Part shown: positions 1 through 7,325 of the stretch, one piece after another
Layout of the letters: every line of letters starts with the position of its first letter
How positions within the stretch are numbered: the first letter of the stretch is position 1
Assembly: GCF_011759605.1 (NCBI RefSeq)
Contig: NZ_JAAOYX010000001.1
Location: 1,302,001 to 1,366,000 of the forward strand
DNA length: 64,000 bases
Origin: Luteibacter sp. SG786
GTDB lineage: Bacteria; Pseudomonadota; Gammaproteobacteria; Xanthomonadales; Rhodanobacteraceae
Reading direction: 5' to 3'
Translations under genes and position numbers: made by a program
Notes under the pieces: model-generated
Databases searched by the model: none
What the model was told of the DNA's origin: nothing
What the model saw: only the letters and a program-made list of their open reading frames with translations

Positions 1-396
1 ACGCAATTTTCGAATGCGCCCAACAGTCTGGCCTCCAGCCTCGGGCTCTTTCGCACGTCGGATACCTACACCGGGAAGAACGGGTACTCGCTGCGCATGC
101 AAGGCCTGGAGCCCGGGGTGAACGACAAGGCAATGGCCCGCGCCATCGTGATCCATGGCGCGGCCTATGTGAACGAAGCGATGGCGAAGGTGGCGGGCCG
201 CATCGGCCGCAGCTGGGGCTGCCCCGCAGTGCGCACGGCCATTGCGCACAAGCTGATCGATGCCCTGAAGGGTGGCCAGATGGTGTTTTCGTACTACCCG
301 GACAAGCGCTGGCTGGCTTCGTCCCATTACCTGAAATGCCAGAACGGCCAGCTGGCCAAGGCGGAGGCAAACGTCGCCTCGCGCGCGGGCGGCTGA
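1..396 (+). CDS. Murein L,D-transpeptidase catalytic-domain protein (YkuD_2 type), 3' part
   Basis: The frame is open from base 1 and stops with TGA at 394-396, so 131 C-terminal residues are visible and the start lies outside the window. Visible blocks SSLGLFRT, a histidine in IVIHGA, and GRSWGCPAV with the likely catalytic Cys at visible residue 74 match the periplasmic L,D-transpeptidase catalytic-domain family, which acts on peptidoglycan peptides. An internal ATG at 97 is in frame but would remove part of the conserved fold, so it is not the start. Seen: motifs and frame. Known: family chemistry. The exact substrate cannot be read from this fragment. Confidence 0.8.
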   Translation, partial: TQFSNAPNSLASSLGLFRTSDTYTGKNGYSLRMQGLEPGVNDKAMARAIVIHGAAYVNEAMAKVAGRIGRSWGCPAVRTAIAHKLIDALKGGQMVFSYYPDKRWLASSHYLKCQNGQLAKAEANVASRAGG

Positions 397-451
397 TCGC
401 ACCGGTGCGCCGTCGCGCTAGAATTCCCGGAACCTCACCGTGGAATCCAGC

Positions 452-790
452 ATGAAACACGTTCTTGCGTTCGCCGCCTGCACCCTCCTTGCCGGTTGCG
501 CCAGCAGTGGCCTCAAAGACAGTCTGCCCAAGCTCAGCAGCAAAACGGGCAAGAGCGTGACGGCCTATGTGCAGTGCGTGGAGCCCAAGTGGCAGGCCCT
601 GGCGAAGAACGCCAAGGGCGACGCGAAGGACGACGAAGGCCGCGTGACGGCGAGCGACGACGGCAAGCACGAGCGCCTGGACGTGACCGCGAACGGTGCC
701 GGGGCCCTGGTCGTCATGCACGAGATCCAGAAGACCAAGGGCGGCGAGTACGACAGCCGCTTCCGTGACGAGGCCATTTCCTGCCTCTGA
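452..790 (+). CDS. Small putative lipoprotein, function unknown
   Basis: This 112-residue protein begins MKHVLAFAACTLLAGC, a short type II signal with lipobox LAGC, so it should be lipidated at Cys16 and held in the cell envelope. A GTG at 440 is in frame, but ATG 452 gives the normal short lipoprotein leader and has a GGAA stretch a few bases upstream. The mature part is hydrophilic and rich in Lys, Asp and Gly, with two further Cys residues (one near the end in the sequence AISCL) that could form a disulfide. I do not recognise a named family. It sits alone between the transpeptidase and a short acidic protein gene. Confidence 0.7.
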   Translation: MKHVLAFAACTLLAGCASSGLKDSLPKLSSKTGKSVTAYVQCVEPKWQALAKNAKGDAKDDEGRVTASDDGKHERLDVTANGAGALVVMHEIQKTKGGEYDSRFRDEAISCL

Positions 791-894
791 TCCCGGGGCG
801 CTGGAGGTCCGCACACTTTTTTTCCCGCGCTTTCGCATTGCGTTGATCGCCCGGTTGCTTGCATCGGCTTCCCGATGGGCAACCGGAGCGTGTC

Positions 895-1122
895 ATGAGC
901 CACGACATCGACGAGGACTCCCGCATCGACGTGGAGTGCATGCGCGACAGCAGTGCGAACGGCGTGCCGAGGTACACCTGGGACTACCGGGTGTTTGCCC
1001 GGGACGGGACCACCATCATCGACGCCAGCGACAGCGGCGGCGTCTCCTACGATTCCGAAAAGATGGCCCGGTCCGAAGGCTGGCGGATGGCGCGGGAGTC
1101 CCTGGCCCGCCTGGAACGTTAA
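895..1122 (+). CDS. Short acidic hypothetical protein
   Basis: A 75-residue soluble protein starting MSHDIDEDSRID. The start is ATG 895 because GGAG lies at 885-888; an in-frame upstream start at 859 lacks a ribosome site. The composition is acidic, with no signal peptide or membrane segment, and one tract (YRVFARDGTTIIDAS) could be a small beta-rich fold. Its stop overlaps the stop of the convergent receiver gene by 4 bases. No family recognised. Confidence 0.55.
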   Translation: MSHDIDEDSRIDVECMRDSSANGVPRYTWDYRVFARDGTTIIDASDSGGVSYDSEKMARSEGWRMARESLARLER

Positions 1123-1517
1123 TCCGCCTTGCGGGTTGCCGGCCGCGAGGAACGGGCCCGGTCGATCGCTTCGAGCAGTTGCGCCCGGTCGAAGGGTTTC
1201 TCGAGAAATACAGCCGACTTCGGGAAGGGCTCCAGGTCCTCCGGCATGCGGCTGGACACCACGACCATGGCCGTGGTGGGACGCTCGCGTAGCGCTGCTT
1301 GCAGCAGCATGCTGCCTCGGCGTTCTCCCGGCGTGTCGGCGTGGATCACCATAAGGGACAAATCCGGCAAAGCCTGAAACGCTCGCTTGGCGTCGCGATA
1401 GGTAACGGCGGCGTGCGCGGCATAGCCTTCGCCATCGAGAACCATGGCAATGGTGTCCGCGACCATATGTGCTCGGTCGAAGACCAGGGCGGGCGGACGG
1501 GAAGGCTTGGCGGTCAT
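1119..1517 (-). CDS. Stand-alone response-regulator receiver-like protein, degenerate
   Basis: A 132-residue protein with the alternating beta/alpha pattern of a CheY-like receiver and no output domain. The conserved lysine is present (FLEKPF, Lys107) and a Ser pair stands at the beta-4 position (VVVSSR). The normally aspartate phospho-acceptor position at the end of beta-3 reads VIHAD, placing His59 where Asp is expected, with Asp61 two residues later; the N-terminal acidic pair is reduced to one Asp (FDR, Asp14). I infer a pseudo-receiver that may bind partners without standard phosphorylation. The start is the ATG at 1515-1517; in-frame upstream codons lie in low-support sequence. No kinase gene is adjacent. 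Confidence 0.65.
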   Translation of the reverse strand: MTAKPSRPPALVFDRAHMVADTIAMVLDGEGYAAHAAVTYRDAKRAFQALPDLSLMVIHADTPGERRGSMLLQAALRERPTTAMVVVSSRMPEDLEPFPKSAVFLEKPFDRAQLLEAIDRARSSRPATRKAD

Positions 1518-1635
1518 GGGCGGGTCTGCGCTGTCGGCGGGGCGGTTGGGGTAACGTATCGGCGGATAGCGTACGCTTTTCACTCGCTTTCGACATCCCG
1601 GAACGAATGCTTTTCCCGACCTCAAGGAGCTCCCC

Positions 1636-2040
1636 ATGCGCCATCTACTCATCGCCGGTCTCGTGCTGCTGACCGGGTGCGCCACCCAGAACGAGCGCCA
1701 CGTCGGTATCCACGATGTCCCTTCCAGCACGGTGTTCGGCCTGCAGGATCCCAGTGGCGGTGACGCCACGCTCAACATCGTGCGCGAACAGGGGCTGTGG
1801 GGCGCCGGCTGCTCGAGCGCCATCTATGTGGATGACAAGGTGGTGGCGGACATGGAGATCGGCCAGCAGCTGGTGCTGCACGTGCCCGCCGGTGCGCGGA
1901 AGCTCGGCATGATGCCGCACGGAGCATGCAGTGCCGACCGGGTGGATGTGGACGCCAGCGTGCAGCAGGGCGAAACGAAGAACTTTTCCATCCCCGCCAG
2001 CGGTTCGGGCCTGACGGCCGCCGCCGCCCCGAAAGCCTGA
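1636..2040 (+). CDS. Putative lipoprotein of unknown function
   Basis: A 134-residue protein beginning MRHLLIAGLVLLTGC, a clear lipoprotein signal with lipobox LTGC (Cys15). The start is well supported by AAGGAGC at 1622-1628. The mature part looks beta-rich (VDDKVVADMEIGQQLVLHVP) and ends in an Ala-rich tail; it has a pair of Cys that could form a disulfide. The layout is like small envelope proteins in which a short beta domain displays a modest-size loop, but I cannot assign a family. It is the only gene between the receiver and the next small genes. Confidence 0.7.
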   Translation: MRHLLIAGLVLLTGCATQNERHVGIHDVPSSTVFGLQDPSGGDATLNIVREQGLWGAGCSSAIYVDDKVVADMEIGQQLVLHVPAGARKLGMMPHGACSADRVDVDASVQQGETKNFSIPASGSGLTAAAAPKA

Positions 2041-2110
2041 TCCTTGTCATTTCATCGGCGACGGCGCAAGAATTCGCCGTCGCCACGAAGCCATTGCAGG
2101 GGGCCGTATC

Positions 2111-2350
2111 GTGCATCGGCGTACCGTTGGACAGTATTCGGTGGAAGTGCGCACCCTGAAAGCCCCGACCGGGCTCTGGAAGGCCGCCTATATCGTCGAG
2201 CCCGCTAGCCACGCCGGACCGCGGGACTTCGTGATGATCACCCTCCTGGAAAACTTCGACGACGAGCGAGCCGCGGTGGATGCCGCGATGGAGAAGGGCG
2301 TGCGCCACGCCGATTGGCTGCAGGATGCACGCCCCATCTGTCGCGATTGA
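2111..2350 (+). CDS. Small hypothetical protein
   Basis: A 79-residue reading frame with a GTG start at 2111 preceded by a purine-rich AGGGGG tract about 10 bases upstream. The product (MHRRTVGQYSVEV...) has a beta-hairpin-like N half followed by an acidic helix (DDERAAVDAAMEKG). No signal peptide or membrane segment. No family recognised; the start is uncertain and an internal GTG at 2141 is possible. Confidence 0.4.
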   Translation: MHRRTVGQYSVEVRTLKAPTGLWKAAYIVEPASHAGPRDFVMITLLENFDDERAAVDAAMEKGVRHADWLQDARPICRD

Positions 2351-2452
2351 CGTGACCGGTCCGGCGACTTCGCCGTGACACGCCCGCGACAACCACGCAC
2401 CTAGCTTCGTCACGACGAAGACCGAAGGGGTCTTCCCGACGGAGCGGACCTC

Positions 2453-2698
2453 TTGCAGCGCACGATCCTCTACGTACCTTTCAATGCATCGTCGCGGGGA
2501 CAGTGGACCCTGCGGCGCAATGCCGACCTCGTCGGACAGTTTTCGACCCGCGACGAGGCGATGCGTCACGCGCTGACCCTTATCGCGGCCATCCGCCATC
2601 AGCCGGGGCACTCGGTGGAAATCAAGGTGGAAGACGAATCCGGCATCTGGCGTGTCGCCAATACCGACATGGCCGACGCGGACGCGGGGGCCACGTGA
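2453..2698 (+). CDS. Small hypothetical protein
   Basis: An 81-residue protein with a TTG start at 2453, chosen because GGAG stands at 2441-2444 with 8-base spacing. The pattern (beta strand, WTLRRNADLVGQF, then a helix with DEAMRHALTLIAAIRH, then a second strand) resembles short proteins that repeat a 'value-from-input' alpha/beta unit such as DUF2188-like proteins, but the match is only by eye. It precedes the mrfA-type helicase by 91 bases on the same strand. Confidence 0.5.
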   Translation: MQRTILYVPFNASSRGQWTLRRNADLVGQFSTRDEAMRHALTLIAAIRHQPGHSVEIKVEDESGIWRVANTDMADADAGAT

Positions 2699-2789
2699 TC
2701 CGGGGAGCCCGTAGGCACTCCGGCCGCCGTCGCAGCATCTGAGACGAGGCACGGGCATAACGGGCGTCCTTCCGCCGCCCGGGACGTCC

Positions 2790-5210
2790 ATGGCCGCTTA
2801 CCTCAAGGCCCTTCGCACCGACGAAGCCGATCCCGTGGTCGCGGCCCGGCACGACGGCCAGACCCTGGCGCATCGCCTTACCGACAAATACGGCGACCGC
2901 GTCTGTTCGGCTTTCACCGTGTTCGGGCGCGAGGGCGTTTACGCGCCGATGCCCGAGGACATGCCGGCCGGACTTTCCCGGGCGCTGGCCGCCCGTGGCA
3001 TCGAGCGCCTCTACAGCCACCAGCAGGAGGCCTGGGAAGCCGCCCGTGCCGGGAAGCACGTGCTTGTGGCCACGCCCACCGCCTCCGGCAAAACGCTGTG
3101 CTACACCATGCCGGTGATCTCCTCGGTGCTGGAGGCCGGCGCCAAGGCACTCTATCTTTTCCCGACCAAGGCGCTGGCCCAGGACCAGGTGGCCGAGCTG
3201 CTCGACATCAACCGTGCGGGCGACCTCGGCGTAAAGGCTTTCACGTTCGACGGCGACACGCCCGGCGACGCGCGCCAGGCCATCCGGCTGCACGGCGACG
3301 TGGTGGTGAGCAATCCGGACATGCTGCATCAGGCCATCCTGCCGCACCACACGAAGTGGGCGCAGTTCTTCGAGAACCTGCGCTACGTGGTCATCGATGA
3401 GATCCATACCTACCGCGGCGTGTTCGGATCGCACCTGGCCAACGTGCTGCGCCGGCTGAAGCGCATCTGCGCCTTCTACGGCGTTCGTCCCCAGTTCGTG
3501 CTCTGCTCGGCCACCATCGGCAACGCCACGGAGCATGCCGAAGCGCTGATCGAGGACGACGTGGTGACCATCGGCAGCAGCGGCGCCCCTAGCGGCGACA
3601 AGCATGTGCTGCTCTGGAATCCGCCCGTCATCAATCCGGACCTCGGATTGCGTGCGTCCGCGCGATCACAGACCAGCCTTATCGCTCGCGTGGCGATCAA
3701 GGCGAAGATGAAAACCCTGGTGTTCGCGCAGTCGCGTCTGATGGTCGAGGTGTTGACGAAATACCTCAAGGACGTGTTCGACCACGACACGAGGAAACCG
3801 GCCCGCATCCGCGCATATCGTGGTGGCTACCTTCCCACCGAACGCCGCGAGGTGGAACGCGCCATGCGCGCGGGCGACGTGGATGGCATCGTGTCCACCT
3901 CCGCGCTTGAACTGGGCGTCGACATCGGCAGCCTCGACGCCGTGGTGCTCAACGGATACCCCGGCTCCATTGCAGCCACCTGGCAGCGATTCGGCCGGGC
4001 AGGGCGCCGGCAGCAGCCGTCGCTGGGCGTGCTGGTGGCGAGCAGCGCGCCGCTGGACCAATACCTGATGCGGCATCCGGCTTTCCTTACCGAGGCCAGC
4101 CCGGAACACGCGCGCATTCAGCCCGACCAGCCGCTGATTCTCCTCGACCACATCCGCTGTGCCGCGTTCGAGCTGCCATTCCTCGCGGGCGACCGGTTCG
4201 GGCCCGACGACGCGGGGGATTTTCTCCAGGTGCTTGCCGAAGCGGAAGTGCTGCATCGCGAGGGCGACCGCTGGGAATGGATCGCCGACAGCTATCCGGC
4301 AAATGCGGTCAGCCTGCGCTCGGTGGCCGACGGCAACTTCGTGGTGGTGGACCGTACCGAGGGCAGGCAGACGATCATTGCCGAAGTCGACTACTCGGCC
4401 GCCGCGCTCACCTTGTACGAGGGCGCCATCCACATGATCCAGTCGGTGCCGTACCAGGTCGAGAAACTCGACTGGGAGGGACGCAAGGCGTACTGCACGC
4501 GCACGCGTGTGGACTATTACACCGATGCCATCGATTACACGAAGCTCAAGGAACTGGAGTGCTTCGACGGCAGCAACTCGGGCAAGGGCAGCGCGCGGCA
4601 CGGCGAGGTGCATGTCGTGCGGCGGGTATCCGGCTATAAGAAAATCCGCTACTACACGCACGAAAACATCGGCTATGGGCCGGTGAACCTGCCAGACCAG
4701 GAACTGCACACCACGGCCGTATGGTGGCAGTTGCCGCAAACGGTGCTGGACGAGGCGTTCCGCTCGCGCCAGCACGCCCTGGATGGTTTCCTCGGTGCCG
4801 CGTACGCCTTGCACACCGCGGCGGTGGTGGCGGTCATGGCCGAGCCGCGCGATCTGCAGAAGGCGGTAGGGTCTGGCGACGGAGGGTGGTCTGCCCAGGT
4901 GGATGCCACCGGCCGCGGCCAGTTGCGCGCACCCGACGGCGGCCTGGCCTTGCCCGATGCGCTGGAGCGTTTCCTGCCCACGGTCTATCTCTACGACAAT
5001 TTCCCTGGCGGCGTAGGCCTGAGCGAACCGTTGTTCCAGCGTGCGCGGGAGTTGCTCGGTCATGCGCTGGCCACGGTGGAGGGCTGTGCGTGCAAGGCCG
5101 GCTGTCCCGGTTGCGTGGGCCCCGTGCTCGCGGCCGACGAGGGCCGGGAGGACACACCGCGCGCACTCGCGACGCGCGTGCTTCGCCTGCTGGGCGCTGT
5201 TGCCGCATGA
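2790..5210 (+). CDS. mrfA: MrfA-type DEAD/DEAH helicase (YprA/Hrq1-like), DNA repair
   Basis: An 806-residue superfamily 2 helicase. Motifs in order: Walker A TPTASGKT (95-102), DEIH box (203-206), SAT (240-242), then LELGVDIG and QRFGRAGRR (motifs V and VI, about 373-407). A long C-terminal region ends with CACKAGCPGC (766-775), the four-cysteine metal cluster typical of the MrfA/DUF1998 class. In Bacillus, MrfA unwinds DNA from 3' to 5' and works with the MrfB exonuclease to repair mitomycin-type damage. Here the next gene encodes the MrfB-type partner and starts within the last four bases (ATGA), so the two are almost surely co-translated. The start ATG 2790 gives the usual short N-terminal segment before the helicase core. 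Confidence 0.9.
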   Translation: MAAYLKALRTDEADPVVAARHDGQTLAHRLTDKYGDRVCSAFTVFGREGVYAPMPEDMPAGLSRALAARGIERLYSHQQEAWEAARAGKHVLVATPTASGKTLCYTMPVISSVLEAGAKALYLFPTKALAQDQVAELLDINRAGDLGVKAFTFDGDTPGDARQAIRLHGDVVVSNPDMLHQAILPHHTKWAQFFENLRYVVIDEIHTYRGVFGSHLANVLRRLKRICAFYGVRPQFVLCSATIGNATEHAEALIEDDVVTIGSSGAPSGDKHVLLWNPPVINPDLGLRASARSQTSLIARVAIKAKMKTLVFAQSRLMVEVLTKYLKDVFDHDTRKPARIRAYRGGYLPTERREVERAMRAGDVDGIVSTSALELGVDIGSLDAVVLNGYPGSIAATWQRFGRAGRRQQPSLGVLVASSAPLDQYLMRHPAFLTEASPEHARIQPDQPLILLDHIRCAAFELPFLAGDRFGPDDAGDFLQVLAEAEVLHREGDRWEWIADSYPANAVSLRSVADGNFVVVDRTEGRQTIIAEVDYSAAALTLYEGAIHMIQSVPYQVEKLDWEGRKAYCTRTRVDYYTDAIDYTKLKELECFDGSNSGKGSARHGEVHVVRRVSGYKKIRYYTHENIGYGPVNLPDQELHTTAVWWQLPQTVLDEAFRSRQHALDGFLGAAYALHTAAVVAVMAEPRDLQKAVGSGDGGWSAQVDATGRGQLRAPDGGLALPDALERFLPTVYLYDNFPGGVGLSEPLFQRARELLGHALATVEGCACKAGCPGCVGPVLAADEGREDTPRALATRVLRLLGAVAA

Positions 5211-6199
5211 GCAGCCTCGCATCCCGCCTGGCCATGCTCCGCAAGCAGGCCGGGTCCACGGCTCCGCAGGAATCGCCGCTGAAGCGGCTCCCACAGGTCG
5301 AGCAAGCCGGAGCAACCGTCACGCAGGCGTCGCTGCCGGGCCGCCTTGCACGGATGGGGAACGCGCTGGCTCGACCGCCGGGTGAAGGAACCGCGCTCTG
5401 TGTGGGAGCCGCTTCAGCGGCGATGGGTGCTCGCGATCTGGCCGCACTTCGCCGCATGGCTGGCGTGCGCGAGCGCCTGATCAAACCGCCCGCGCCGACT
5501 CGCCCGCATACCCGGGAGGTTCCCGGCGAAGAAATCTCGCCCGGTCTCCGCTACATCGAGCAACGCTTCGCCTGGAACGAGCCGCCGGCCGAGCTCGATC
5601 TCACGTTCGCGAGGCTGACGACCGCACGACGGGAACATGTCCTGCACTTCGATACCGAAACCACGGGCCTCGCCGGCGGCACCGGCACGCGCGCCTTCAT
5701 GATTGGAGCGGCGGACTGGCACGAGGGGGCGCTACGCGTCCGCCAGCTCTACATCACCGCCATGGCCGCAGAGTCCGCGATGCTCCGCGCGTTCGCCGGG
5801 TGGATCCACGGCGACACCGTGCTGGTCAGTTACAACGGCAAGTCGTACGACGCGCCGCTGCTGGCCACGCGGTATCGGCTGGCTCGCATGGCAAATCCCC
5901 TTTTGGGGCTGACGCACGTCGATCTGCTGCATCCCATGCGGCGTCGCTATCGGCAGGTTTGGGAGAACTGCAAGATGCAGACGGCGGAGCGTCGCTTGCT
6001 GCGCATCGTGCGCGAGGACGACTTGCCCGGTTCGGAGGCGCCGCGCGCGTGGCTCACTTATTTGCGCGGCGGATCGTCTGCCGATCTGGTGCGGGTGGCG
6101 GAGCACAACCTGCAGGACGTTCGCAGTCTCAGCGGTCTGCTGGTCGCGGCGCACGGATGGGGCGTTCAGGGCGTTTCGCCGGACTGTGACGAAAATTAG
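5207..6199 (+). CDS. mrfB: MrfB-type DEDD exonuclease (YprB RNase H-like)
   Basis: A 330-residue protein whose C-terminal two thirds form a DEDD-type exonuclease: DTE (Asp149, Glu151), NGKSYDAPLL (Asp215), HVDLLHP (Asp239) and EHNLQDV (His300, Asp304). It pairs with the overlapping mrfA helicase gene as in Bacillus mrfAB, where the nuclease resects damaged DNA. The Bacillus protein carries C-terminal TPRs; this one ends soon after the nuclease domain. Its first ~110 residues are low-conservation linker, and two stretches (residues 23-30 and 63-77) are encoded by a palindromic repeat that is otherwise intergenic in this genome. The start ATG 5207 overlaps the mrfA stop. Confidence 0.85.
   Translation: MSSLASRLAMLRKQAGSTAPQESPLKRLPQVEQAGATVTQASLPGRLARMGNALARPPGEGTALCVGAASAAMGARDLAALRRMAGVRERLIKPPAPTRPHTREVPGEEISPGLRYIEQRFAWNEPPAELDLTFARLTTARREHVLHFDTETTGLAGGTGTRAFMIGAADWHEGALRVRQLYITAMAAESAMLRAFAGWIHGDTVLVSYNGKSYDAPLLATRYRLARMANPLLGLTHVDLLHPMRRRYRQVWENCKMQTAERRLLRIVREDDLPGSEAPRAWLTYLRGGSSADLVRVAEHNLQDVRSLSGLLVAAHGWGVQGVSPDCDEN
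5273..5296 (-). repeat. Palindromic intergenic-type repeat inside mrfB, reverse copy
   Basis: This 24-base stretch is the exact reverse complement of the segment CTGTGGGAGCCGCTTCAGCG plus CGA found at 37627 onward and in other intergenic copies (10785, 23361). Here it lies in the mrfB reading frame and encodes residues 23-30 (SPLKRLPQ). It faces away from the second copy at 5394-5435. Confidence 0.85.
5394..5435 (+). repeat. Palindromic intergenic-type repeat inside mrfB, forward copy
   Basis: Forty-two bases identical to 23356-23397, where the same sequence is intergenic. It includes the core GTGGGAGCCGCTTCAGCGGC. Within mrfB it encodes residues 63-77 ([15 protein letters not shown]) without breaking the frame. 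Confidence 0.9.
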
Positions 6200-6246
6200 A
6201 CGCACCTCCGCGCACGCTGCCAAGCCTGACCGTACGGAGCGAGAGC

Positions 6247-6405
6247 ATGAACGAAGCGACGAAACCGTGCGACCACGCGGGCTGCAATTGCCAGGTTCCC
6301 GTGTCTCGCGACTTCTGCAGCGAAAGCTGCCGCATGGCGACGGAAAGCCAGAACGTGGGCGGTGCCTGCGAATGCGGCCACGCGGCCTGCCAGCAACGCT
6401 CGTAA
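6247..6405 (+). CDS. Bacterial metallothionein
   Basis: A 52-residue Cys-rich protein with eight cysteines (8, 13, 15, 24, 28, 41, 43, 48) plus His10 and His45. The spacing C-x4-C-x-C ... C-x3-C ... C-x-C-G-H-x2-C is that of SmtA/BmtA-type bacterial metallothioneins, which buffer Zn and Cd in the cytoplasm. The start ATG 6247 has GGAG at 6236-6239 with 7-base spacing. It follows mrfB by 47 bases on the same strand and precedes another tiny gene, so the three may share a transcript. Confidence 0.85.
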   Translation: MNEATKPCDHAGCNCQVPVSRDFCSESCRMATESQNVGGACECGHAACQQRS

Positions 6406-6423
6406 GCGACCGGAGATAATCTC

Positions 6424-6573
6424 GTGACGAACGACGACAAACAGCAGACTCCGGGCTACCGGGAAGACAATCCGAAGCCCTCTCACGGCAAGCCGAAGGT
6501 TCCCGGCGAGGGCCACCCGCAGGAGTCCCAGAACATGCCGAACGAAAAACCCGGGAAGCAGAACTCGCCGTAA
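6424..6573 (+). CDS. Tiny hydrophilic, likely disordered protein
   Basis: A 49-residue reading frame from GTG 6424 to TAA 6573, with GGAG at 6412-6415 as a well-placed ribosome site. The product is rich in Pro, Gly, Lys, Asn and Gln with no hydrophobic core, so it should be unstructured. It follows the metallothionein gene by 18 bases. No family recognised. Confidence 0.5.
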   Translation: MTNDDKQQTPGYREDNPKPSHGKPKVPGEGHPQESQNMPNEKPGKQNSP

Positions 6574-6585
6574 TCCGCCCCGTAC

Positions 6586-6603
6586 GGGCGGCCGAAGCCG
6601 CCC
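6586..6603. terminator. Hairpin between convergent genes
   Basis: GGGCGGC-CGAA-GCCGCCC forms a perfect 7-bp stem between the tiny protein gene (+) and azoR (-). No T tract follows on either side, so it may stop transcription weakly or protect 3' ends. Confidence 0.4.
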
Positions 6604-6616
6604 GCGAGGTCCGTCG

Positions 6617-7201
6617 TCAGGCCGCCTTGCGCAGCAGGCCGCCGATACCGGCCATGGCGCCGCCGATGGCGTTGGTCTTGTGGTCGTCGCCCATCGCCAA
6701 GCCCTCGGCCCGAACGAACTCGATGTCCGTTACGCCCAGGAAGCCGAACAAGGCGCGGAGGTACGGTTCCTGGAAGTCCATGGCCGCGGCAGGCGTGCCC
6801 GGCGCATAGATGCCGCCGCGCGAAGAGGCAACGATCACCCGCTTGCCGCCGGCCAGACCCTCGGGGCCCGCGGAGGTGTAGCGGAACGTCTTGCCGGCCA
6901 CGGCAATGCGGTCGATCCAGGCCTTCAGCGTGCTGGAAATACCGAAGTTGTACATCGGGGCGCCAATCACGACGACGTCCGCGTCCAGGAACTCCTCAAG
7001 CGCCTTGGCGCCTTCGGCGGCATTCGGGTCGTCGTCGCCCGCCGGCAGAGCCCACGGCGCCAGCGGCGCGGCGTGCAGGTCGCGGTACGTGACCTCAATG
7101 CCCGGGTGGTTGCGCACGAACTCGGCAACTACCGCGGCGGTCAGGCCGCGCGACACGGAGTGGGCACCCAGGGCGCTGGCGTCGATATGCAGGAGTTTCA
7201 T
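6617..7201 (-). CDS. azoR: FMN-dependent NADH-azoreductase
   Basis: A 194-residue flavodoxin-fold protein matching AzoR over its length: [18 protein letters not shown] at the FMN phosphate-binding loop, [19 protein letters not shown] in the middle, and SSRGGIY near residue 130. AzoR reduces azo compounds and quinones with NADH by two-electron transfer in the cytoplasm and supports thiol/quinone stress resistance. It is divergent from a LysR gene across 124 bases that hold an inverted repeat, the usual arrangement for a regulator and its target. Confidence 0.9.
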   Translation of the reverse strand: MKLLHIDASALGAHSVSRGLTAAVVAEFVRNHPGIEVTYRDLHAAPLAPWALPAGDDDPNAAEGAKALEEFLDADVVVIGAPMYNFGISSTLKAWIDRIAVAGKTFRYTSAGPEGLAGGKRVIVASSRGGIYAPGTPAAAMDFQEPYLRALFGFLGVTDIEFVRAEGLAMGDDHKTNAIGGAMAGIGGLLRKAA

Positions 7202-7295
7202 GGCGTGGTTCCCTCGAAGATGACCGCCGAAGCGGGATGGGAAAACGATACGCCGCAGACAATGCCTTGATTAGCCCGCTTGGAGTAGACTGATT

Positions 7296-7311
7296 GTTTC
7301 GCAGACGAAAC
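7296..7311. promoter_or_regulatory. Inverted repeat, candidate LysR operator for azoR
   Basis: GTTTCG-CAGA-CGAAAC is a perfect inverted repeat located 15 bases before the LysR start and 95 bases before azoR. It lies in the divergent spacer and is the only strong palindrome there, so it is a good candidate for the LysR protein's binding site and autoregulation. Confidence 0.5.
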
Positions 7312-7325
7312 GACGGGAACCCCTG

